Under the pieces are notes generated by a model. That model ran no database searches and had not been told where the DNA came from. It saw only the letters and a program-made list of their open reading frames with translations. From Desulfobacteraceae bacterium (GTDB lineage Bacteria; Desulfobacterota; Desulfobacteria; Desulfobacterales; Desulfobacteraceae): DNA of 7,889 nt. The position numbers and the translations under genes were made by a program. The stretch is taken from contig WFQS01000170.1 in assembly GCA_015486915.1 (NCBI GenBank), forward strand, positions 1 through 7,889, written 5' to 3'. Shown piece after piece: positions 1 to 4,672 of the stretch; positions within the stretch are counted from its first letter, which is position 1; the number at the start of each line of letters is the position of its first letter.

Positions 1-804
1 ACCGCGGGATTTAACTGCAGAACCAATGCCCACAAGGCTGGCACCGGCCATTATTATCTCAACTGCATCTTTTCCCGTGGAAATACCGCCAAGACCGATG
101 ACAGGAATGGAAACAGCCTTGAAAATATCATATACGCACCTTACGGCAACAGGCTTTATCATGGGGCCTGACAGGCCGCCTGTTTTAAAGGCAAGCACGG
201 GCATTTTTGATTCAATGTCTATAATCATACCTGGGCCTGCCGTATTAATTGCACATATTGCATCGGCACCGGCATTTTCACATGTTTTTGCAATTTTGCC
301 TATGTTGAGGGCCTGGGGTGTGAGTTTGACAATAAGGGGCACATCAATGACTTTTTTTACTGCGGAAACCACCTTGAATGAGGCCTTTTCATCCACACCG
401 AAAATCATACCATGCTGATCAGAATTTGGACAGGAGATATTTATTTCAATAAAATCAGGTTTTTTAAGTGAAACAAATTTTGCAACCATTTCAAATTCCT
501 CCACTGAACCGCCGTAGATGCTTGCGTTAAGCGGGAAATTTCTGTTTTCAAGCTCCTTCCACTCCTCTTCCATATTTCTATAACCTGGAGTGGGAAGCCC
601 CACGGCATTTATCATGCCGTGTCCAAGGTCAATCACCGTTGGATTGTTATGCCCATCCCTTGGAAACGGTCCAATGGATTTCATGGTTACAAGGGCGCAA
701 CCTGAATCATACACTCTCTGCAGTATATCCCTGTTGTTCCCAAGGACACCCGAGGCCAGCACCATTGGATTTTTTAAGGTTCTGCCTAGAAAATTGATTG
801 TCAT
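1..804 (-). CDS. pyrD: Dihydroorotate dehydrogenase, class 1 (catalytic subunit), 3' end cut by window edge
   Basis: Oxidises dihydroorotate to orotate in pyrimidine synthesis, using FMN; cytoplasmic. The frame is open from an ATG at 804 to the left edge, giving 268 residues of a protein usually about 300-310 long, so roughly the last 35-40 residues are missing. Visible family signatures in order: N-terminal NPMVLASGVLG, the FMN/substrate segment MKSIGPFPRDG (about residues 45-55), the active-site loop NISCPN with the catalytic Cys that marks class 1 (class 2 has Ser), NTAGPGM, GGLSGPMIKPVAVR and the phosphate-binding GLGGISTGKDA. The GGLSGP..KPVAVR stretch resembles archaeal and class 1B enzymes. 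Class 1B enzymes normally pair with PyrK, which would lie outside the window if present. An AGGCAGGG-like ribosome site precedes the ATG. The gene is divergent from the MaoC-like gene; I saw no convincing promoter. Confidence 0.94.
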   Translation of the reverse strand, partial: MTINFLGRTLKNPMVLASGVLGNNRDILQRVYDSGCALVTMKSIGPFPRDGHNNPTVIDLGHGMINAVGLPTPGYRNMEEEWKELENRNFPLNASIYGGSVEEFEMVAKFVSLKKPDFIEINISCPNSDQHGMIFGVDEKASFKVVSAVKKVIDVPLIVKLTPQALNIGKIAKTCENAGADAICAINTAGPGMIIDIESKMPVLAFKTGGLSGPMIKPVAVRCVYDIFKAVSIPVIGLGGISTGKDAVEIIMAGASLVGIGSAVKSRG

Positions 805-860
805 TTTCCCTGCCTTTAATCTTTTTTTTATGTGCCTGTTTGTAAATATGTTCGAATCCA

Positions 861-929
861 TATACCATTACCATATTATTATAATTTTCCACAATGGTCT
901 TTTTTTAAGGCGTTAATGGTGATAGTATA
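861..929. repeat. Imperfect inverted repeat in the pyrD/maoC-like divergent intergenic region
   Basis: Arms at 861-874 (TATACCATTACCAT) and 916-929 (ATGGTGATAGTATA) match as an inverted repeat at 12 of 14 positions, 41 bases apart. Additional ACCATT/AATGGT half-sites occur inside (864-869 and 893-898). The spacing suits a pair of regulator sites better than an RNA hairpin. Function is inference; nothing else in 805-1020 stands out and I could not place convincing promoters for either divergent gene. Confidence 0.35.
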
Positions 930-1010
930 CCCACCGTCAATTTTTACCGGTCAAAACAGTGTCTGCCGGCGGCAAATCATTATGAATGAATGATAAAAAC
1001 AACAATACAT

Positions 1011-1015
1011 GGGGA
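1011..1015 (+). promoter_or_regulatory. Ribosome binding site that favours the ATG at 1021
   Basis: GGGGA sits 5 bases before the ATG at 1021. An in-frame ATG at 1009 overlaps this motif and has only AT-rich sequence without a purine-rich site upstream, so the start at 1021 is preferred. Confidence 0.5.
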
Positions 1016-1020
1016 AAATT

Positions 1021-1500
1021 ATGAAAACCATTGGGCTTGGACTGTGCTGGGAAGATATGCCTGTTGGATATCAGTTTAAAACAGTGGGACGTACCATCAC
1101 GGAATCCGATCTTGTTAATTTCATCAACACATCCGGGATGACAGAGGTTTTGTTTACCGATAAAACCTATGCGGCAAGACATGCACCTGCAAGGGGCAGA
1201 CTGATACCCGGAGCCCTTGTGTTCAGTATTGCAGAAGGTCTGATTATACAGTCAAGTCTCCAGGGAACAGGACTTGCCTTTCTTAAAATGGAATTTGAGG
1301 TCAAATGCCCCACCTTTGCAGGAGACACCATTCATGCAGAGGTTGAAGTACTGGAATCACGGGCAACATCCCGGGACCCGGGCCGGGGTCTTGTTAAAAC
1401 AAGAAACCATGTTGTCAATCAAAAGGGTGAAATTGTAATAATTTATACTCCCCTGCGCCTTCAGACAGGAAAAGAAATGCTTGCAGGCCAATGGCGATAG
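1021..1500 (+). CDS. MaoC-like hotdog-fold acyl dehydratase-family protein lacking the usual catalytic pair
   Basis: A 159-residue protein of MaoC/(R)-hydratase type: single hotdog domain with WEDMPVG near the N terminus, the hydratase-like segment ITESDLVNFINTSGMTEVLF (27-45), the central helix region and the typical C-terminal strand KCPTFAGDTIHAEVEV (about 95-110). Family members hydrate enoyl-CoA or act on related acyl thioesters in the cytoplasm. When aligned by eye with the family pattern SGDxNPxHxD, the catalytic Asp is Met40 and the catalytic His is Phe45; the following Asp47 and YAA are kept, and the usual AHG is replaced by IPG (62-64). Ordinary hydratase activity is therefore doubtful, although some MaoC subfamilies carry such a motif. 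An alternative start at 1009 would add four residues. It is convergent with the regulator gene, 8 bases apart. No substrate can be assigned. Confidence 0.85.
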   Translation: MKTIGLGLCWEDMPVGYQFKTVGRTITESDLVNFINTSGMTEVLFTDKTYAARHAPARGRLIPGALVFSIAEGLIIQSSLQGTGLAFLKMEFEVKCPTFAGDTIHAEVEVLESRATSRDPGRGLVKTRNHVVNQKGEIVIIYTPLRLQTGKEMLAGQWR

Positions 1501-1508
1501 ATGGGCAC

Positions 1509-2462
1509 TTAATTTGATTTTGCATGAAGTTCACTGTCAGGCTCATTGTCAGGATCAGAGTCCGGATAAACCATGGTGCCGGATATGGAAAGGTCATAAC
1601 CGCCGAGGTCCTCTGCAGCTTTTTTAAAGGATTTTTCTTTTAAAAGTCCTAAAAATAGCTGTATGCCCTGATCAAAAAATCTTTCTTTGGATATGAGAAG
1701 ATCAAATCTTTCTTTACAGATGGGAACAAACCCGAGACCAAGTCCCTTTGCAACAGATTTAATGCCCGGGCCTGCATCTGCCTTGTCAGTGAGTACGGCA
1801 AGGCCTACGTCCATATGCTTTGTCTTTATGTCATTAAATCCTTTAATTTTTTCTCCATTTATTCCCTGTTTTTTAAGCTCTTTTTCAAAAAGCTGGCGTG
1901 TTCCGGTACCATGGCTTCTATTAACGATTCTTATCCCTTGTTTTCCAAGGTCTGCCACGGATTTTATACCAAGTGGGTTATTCTTTTTAACTATAATTCC
2001 CTGTTCCCTCATGCAGAAGTTGACAACGGCCGGCATTTTTTTCATTTCTTTTAAAATAAAAGGGAAATTGTACTCATCATTGTTCATTGAAACCAGATGG
2101 CTTGAAGCAATATGACATAAATTATTCCTTAATGCTTTAACTCCTCCCATGCTGCCGGCAAACCCGAACATCGCCATATGATTTTGAAATTTATTGTTAA
2201 AAAAGGAGATGGTTTTATCAAGAAGAAGATCATTGCTGCCTGCAATTAAAACAATACCATGATAGGGCGGTAGCTCTGAAACAGGTTCGGGGTAATTTAC
2301 AGTTCCCGCCTCAACCCATTGCTTTACCAGATCTATTGGAAAGGTCCATTTTCCCGTTACCTTGGAAGCTGGCAATCCTTTTTCAGCAATCAGGGCGTAA
2401 ACCATTTTTTCGTTGATGTTTAGAAACTTCGCCACTTCTCTTGTTGAAAGGAGCTCATTCAT
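1509..2462 (-). CDS. One-component regulator: excisionase-type HTH plus periplasmic-binding-protein-like sensor domain
   Basis: 317 residues. The N terminus (about 1-52) is an excisionase/MerR-like helix-turn-helix: LSTREVAKFLNINEKMVYALIAEKGLPASKV followed by GKWTFPIDLVKQWVE, the usual helix-turn-helix plus wing. Residues about 68-300 form a periplasmic-binding-protein-like domain without signal peptide, as in cytoplasmic regulators thought to bind molybdate, tungstate or a similar small ligand (PBP_like family, YvgK type). Landmarks are EQGIIVKKNNPLGI, the anion-loop-like NRSHGTGTR (181-189), DVGLAVLTDKADAGPGI and YDLSISGTMVY near the end. The C-terminal tail SDPDNEPDSELHAKSN looks disordered. 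The ATG lies 3 bases after the kinase stop, with GAGG upstream, so the two genes are co-transcribed and probably translationally coupled. Ligand and target genes are unknown; the hydrogenase genes nearby are a possible target, by inference only. Confidence 0.87.
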   Translation of the reverse strand: MNELLSTREVAKFLNINEKMVYALIAEKGLPASKVTGKWTFPIDLVKQWVEAGTVNYPEPVSELPPYHGIVLIAGSNDLLLDKTISFFNNKFQNHMAMFGFAGSMGGVKALRNNLCHIASSHLVSMNNDEYNFPFILKEMKKMPAVVNFCMREQGIIVKKNNPLGIKSVADLGKQGIRIVNRSHGTGTRQLFEKELKKQGINGEKIKGFNDIKTKHMDVGLAVLTDKADAGPGIKSVAKGLGLGFVPICKERFDLLISKERFFDQGIQLFLGLLKEKSFKKAAEDLGGYDLSISGTMVYPDSDPDNEPDSELHAKSN

Positions 2463-2465
2463 TTT

Positions 2466-2981
2466 TTAAATTCCTCTGTCTTTAAGGGCAGTTATAATTT
2501 TTGATAACACCTCGTCAGGTGTCAGATTATTGCATTCTATCCTTATGTCTGTGAATTTATCATAAAGAGGCGTTCTTTCCCTGTACAGACTTGTTATATC
2601 CTGGCCTGGAGTTCTTATTACCCCCCTTGAGTCAAGGGCTGATAAACGGTTTTTTAAATCATCAAGTCCTATTTCAAGGTAAATAATGACACCGTTATCT
2701 GCAAGATGCTCCATGCTTTTTGTGCTGTAAACAGCACTTCCGCCCGTTGCAATAACATGGCCATTGCAGTTCACTGAGATAAGGTAATCCTGTTCAAGAA
2801 TTAAAAATTGTTTTATTCCGATATCTTTTATTATTTCGGAAAGAGTTTTTTTTTCTCCCGATTGAATGAGAATGTCCGTATCAATAAAATTATAGCCTGC
2901 AGCTTTTGCCAAAAGAATTCCAATGGTGCTTTTCCCCACAGCAGGCATGCCAATCAACACAATATTTTTTTTATTTTTCAT
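2466..2981 (-). CDS. Shikimate kinase-like P-loop kinase (AroK family, divergent)
   Basis: 171 residues, the normal size of a shikimate kinase, which phosphorylates shikimate with ATP in aromatic amino acid synthesis (cytoplasm). It has the Walker A loop GMPAVGKST (11-19), the DTD motif (34-36) used for Mg and shikimate, ATGGSAV (78-84) in place of the usual TGGG, and RERTPLY (134-140) with the conserved lid/substrate Arg. Departures from the classical enzyme: the FRxxE Arg that binds the shikimate carboxylate is Leu60 (FLILE), GGG is GGS, and the RPLL lid is SRGV. This pattern recurs in a shikimate-kinase-annotated subfamily I know from clostridia-like anaerobes, so the true substrate may differ. 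The ATG at 2981 has GGAAAA 8 bases upstream and begins MKNKKNIVLIG; the longer frame to 3047 begins with TTG and adds non-homologous residues. First gene of an operon with the HTH/PBP regulator. Confidence 0.85.
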   Translation of the reverse strand: MKNKKNIVLIGMPAVGKSTIGILLAKAAGYNFIDTDILIQSGEKKTLSEIIKDIGIKQFLILEQDYLISVNCNGHVIATGGSAVYSTKSMEHLADNGVIIYLEIGLDDLKNRLSALDSRGVIRTPGQDITSLYRERTPLYDKFTDIRIECNNLTPDEVLSKIITALKDRGI

Positions 2982-3097
2982 AAAGATTTTCCAAAAATTA
3001 TTACAGGGCAGATATATTTTTTTACGACAACCTGAAACAGATCGCAATGCTCTATCTTGTGCTGGTAAGCGTTTGGCAATCTCATCATCAGGAACAC

Positions 3098-3126
3098 ATG
3101 ATATATTAAAAATAAAATTTCGTCAA
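3098..3126 (-). promoter_or_regulatory. Sigma-70-type promoter for the kinase/regulator operon
   Basis: Reading the minus strand, TTGACG (3126-3121) is followed after exactly 17 bases by TATCAT (3103-3098); each hexamer matches the consensus at 5 of 6 positions. Transcription would start near 3091, giving a leader of about 110 bases before the kinase ATG at 2981. This is the best-looking promoter in the window. Confidence 0.6.
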
Positions 3127-3270
3127 ATGGGCATCTTTTTTTTGTGTTGTATATCCGTTACACATTTATTTACAAAAAAGTTTTTAAAGATTGACTTATA
3201 TTAAGTATTTATATATGTCTTTAAGCATTCTACACTGATTTCGCACGTTAAAAACACTATAAATATAATG

Positions 3271-3294
3271 ACATATGTAAAGTATTACATATGT
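3271..3294. promoter_or_regulatory. Perfect 10-base inverted repeat, candidate operator
   Basis: ACATATGTAA (3271-3280) and TTACATATGT (3285-3294) are perfect inverted copies separated by AGTA. The inner part, TGTAA-N4-TTACA, has the 5-4-5 geometry of CRP/FNR-superfamily sites, though not the FNR sequence itself. It lies about 255 bases before the hydrogenase ATG and about 185 bases before the candidate -10 box. Confidence 0.45.
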
Positions 3295-3327
3295 TTAAGA
3301 TAATTGGATTTTAATGATAAGTTATTA

Positions 3328-3354
3328 TAATTAAAGGATTAAATCTTTTAATTA
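3328..3354. promoter_or_regulatory. Long near-perfect dyad, candidate operator
   Basis: Arms TAATTAAAGGATT (3328-3340) and AATCTTTTAATTA (3342-3354) around a single central A pair at 12 of 13 positions; the one exception is a G-T. The odd-numbered centre suits a dimeric protein site rather than an RNA hairpin. High A+T raises the chance of accidental symmetry. Confidence 0.35.
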
Positions 3355-3415
3355 AATTTTAAATGGGGTAGCAAAATTAAAGGTTAAAATAAAATTAATA
3401 AAAATTGTACGTCAG

Positions 3416-3456
3416 AGACAGTATTATTTTTTGCTGCGGCGTAAAAAATATTGTCT
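3416..3456. promoter_or_regulatory. Interrupted dyad just upstream of the hydrogenase -10 box
   Basis: The 5' arm 3416-3432 (AGACAGTATT, a bulged A at 3426, then T6) pairs with the 3' arm 3443-3456 (A6 then TATTGTCT), with one G-T at 3421/3451 and a 10-base GC-rich loop. Its centre is about 45 bases before the start site predicted from the -10 box, close to where activators contact sigma-70 promoters. No T-run follows the 3' arm, so it is not a rightward terminator. Confidence 0.45.
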
Positions 3457-3468
3457 GCACAGTTAAAC

Positions 3469-3474
3469 TATAAT
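3469..3474 (+). promoter_or_regulatory. Consensus -10 box for the hydrogenase operon
   Basis: A perfect TATAAT lies 76 bases before the small-subunit ATG. No good -35 hexamer occurs at 16-18 bases; that position falls in the 3' arm of the adjacent dyad, which would fit an activator-dependent promoter. Predicted start is near 3481. Inferred from sequence only. Confidence 0.35.
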
Positions 3475-3549
3475 GCGGATTGATTTTATCTGATCTTTAA
3501 TTGTTCATGCCCTGAAATCACCACAAAGTAAAAGCATCAGGGAGGTGCC

Positions 3550-4494
3550 ATGAAAAAGGAAGAGGGAGAAGGTTTTTATGAAAAATTAGAGAAAAAGGGA
3601 GTCTCACGAAGGGATTTCTTAAAGTATTGCACGGCATTGACTGCATCAATGGGACTTGCATCATCCTGCGTTGGTCAGGTTGCGAAATCCATTGAAAAGG
3701 TGGCATCAAAGCCGAGACCGCCGGTTGTATGGCTGCACTTTGGTGAATGCACAGGATGCTCAGAAGCGTTTCTGCGCACACCAAATGTCGGAGCCATTAT
3801 TCTTGATACTATTTCTGTGGAGTATCACGAAACAATAATGGCAGCAGCGGGTTATCAGGCGGAAAAATCTCTTGATGATGCCGTAAAAAAATACAGCGGC
3901 AAATTTGTATGTGTTGTTGAAGGATCCGTTGCAACAAAATACAATGGTTCCTACGGCAGGGTGGGAGGCAAAACATTCCTTGAAATTGCAAAGGAAGTTG
4001 TCCCAAAGGCTGCTGCCGTGATCTGTGTCGGAACCTGCGCAGCATACGGAGGACTTTCTGCTGCAGCTCCAAATCCCGGAGGCTATAAGGGAATTAAAGA
4101 TGCCCTTGGAGTTTCAACGATAAATCTTCCGGGCTGTCCCATGAATCCTTTAAACCTTCTTTCCACAATAGTAAAATACCTTAACAAGGAACCAATTGAA
4201 CTTGATGACAGTGGAAGACCTTTGTTTGCCTATGGCGAAACAGTTCATGAAAAATGCCCGAGACGTGTTCATTTTGATAATGATGAATTTGTCGAGGAAT
4301 TCGGATCAAAAGAGGCTGAGCTTGGTTACTGCCTGTATCACATGGGCTGTAAAGGGCCTGAAACCTATAATAATTGTCCAACTGCAAAATACAATTTCGG
4401 GACAAGTTTTCCAGTTCAGGCAGGTCATCCCTGTATTGGATGCAGTGAACCTGATTTCTGGGATGAGATGACTCCTTTTTATGAAGAGTCCTGA
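3550..4494 (+). CDS. hynB: Periplasmic [NiFe] hydrogenase small subunit (Fe-S subunit, Tat-exported)
   Basis: 314 residues, the same as the Desulfovibrio-type precursor (signal of about 50 plus mature about 264). It carries electrons between the Ni-Fe site and a periplasmic cytochrome c through three Fe-S clusters. The twin-arginine motif SRRDFLK is at 19-25, followed by a hydrophobic stretch to about 40. Cluster ligands are visible: proximal [4Fe-4S] Cys67, Cys70 (ECTGC), Cys163 (GTCAAYGG), Cys196 (PGCP); distal His233, Cys236 (VHEKC), Cys261, Cys267; medial Cys276, Cys295, Cys298, with Pro288 (FPVQAGHPC) as in [3Fe-4S] enzymes. There is no C-terminal membrane helix after FWDEMTPFYEES, unlike HyaA/HupS, so the enzyme should be soluble (group 1b-like). 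The start follows a strong GGAGGTG at 3541. It is the first gene of the hydrogenase operon. Cys40 in the signal region (ASSC) weakly resembles a lipobox. Confidence 0.97.
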   Translation: MKKEEGEGFYEKLEKKGVSRRDFLKYCTALTASMGLASSCVGQVAKSIEKVASKPRPPVVWLHFGECTGCSEAFLRTPNVGAIILDTISVEYHETIMAAAGYQAEKSLDDAVKKYSGKFVCVVEGSVATKYNGSYGRVGGKTFLEIAKEVVPKAAAVICVGTCAAYGGLSAAAPNPGGYKGIKDALGVSTINLPGCPMNPLNLLSTIVKYLNKEPIELDDSGRPLFAYGETVHEKCPRRVHFDNDEFVEEFGSKEAELGYCLYHMGCKGPETYNNCPTAKYNFGTSFPVQAGHPCIGCSEPDFWDEMTPFYEES

Positions 4495-4598
4495 TGGATC
4501 TGATCCTGTTTTACATGCTTCGTTCAGGGCAGACACTCCGGGTCAATCCGGATCGGCCTGAATGCGATGCTAGGGAATTTGAATTTAAAAAATTGTAA
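4494..4598 (+). CDS. Possible 34-codon ORF coupled to the small-subunit stop
   Basis: The small-subunit TGA overlaps an ATG (TGATG, 4492-4496) that opens a 34-codon frame starting MDLILFYMLRSG and ending at TAA 4596-4598. The overlap is of the type used for translational re-initiation. It has no recognised family, the N terminus is hydrophobic and the rest polar, and it contains the intercistronic stem-loop. It may be chance; I know of no such subunit in this hydrogenase class. Confidence 0.2.
   Translation: MDLILFYMLRSGQTLRVNPDRPECDAREFEFKKL
4521..4564 (+). other. Intercistronic stem-loop between small- and large-subunit genes
   Basis: CGTTCAGG (4521-4528) pairs with CCTGAATG (4557-4564), 8 pairs including one G-T. 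Inside it TCCGG (4537-4541) pairs with CCGGA (4548-4552) around a 6-base loop. No T-run follows, so it is not an ordinary terminator; a role in mRNA processing or in setting the subunit ratio is an inference. Confidence 0.45.
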
Positions 4599-4656
4599 AT
4601 TAATCAGTTTTCATGTTTTTCTTAAAAAAGCAGTTTAAGGAAAACTTAAGATATAT

Positions 4657-4666
4657 AAGGAAAGGA
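4657..4666 (+). promoter_or_regulatory. Ribosome binding site that sets the large-subunit start at 4673
   Basis: AAGGAAAGGA ends 6 bases before the ATG at 4673. The frame stays open back to an ATG at 4613, but that would add 20 residues that do not belong to the family and lacks a comparable site. Confidence 0.75.
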
Positions 4667-4672
4667 ATTATT

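Larger units (their letters stand above)
2982..3549. other. AT-rich divergent control region between the kinase operon and the hydrogenase operon
   Basis: 568 bases with no supportable gene. The half towards the kinase (2982-3126) holds its leader and promoter. The half towards the hydrogenase (3191-3549) is extremely AT-rich and holds three dyads (3271-3294, 3328-3354, 3416-3456), a consensus -10 box at 3469-3474 and a strong ribosome site GGAGGTG at 3541-3547. Open frames through this stretch show no recognisable protein. I found no sigma-54 (-24/-12) pattern. Confidence 0.7.

Noticed and set aside
937..1182. 81-codon minus-strand frame opposite the MaoC-like gene
   Set aside because: Antisense shadow of the well-supported plus-strand gene, with no recognisable motif.
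2923..3204. 93-codon plus-strand frame covering the kinase 5' end and the intergenic region
   Set aside because: Starts antisense to the kinase P-loop and continues into AT-rich DNA; composition is Phe/Ile-rich as expected from AT-rich sequence.
3191..3219. TTGACT at 3191-3196 as a -35 box for the hydrogenase
   Set aside because: The sequence at 17 bases is TATGTC, a poor -10; at 15 bases TATATG is better but off-spacing, and it would leave a leader of over 300 bases. The TATAAT at 3469 is preferred.
3480..3493. FNR box starting TTGAT near 3480
   Set aside because: Only one half-site matches; the second half (TCTGA) does not fit ATCAA.
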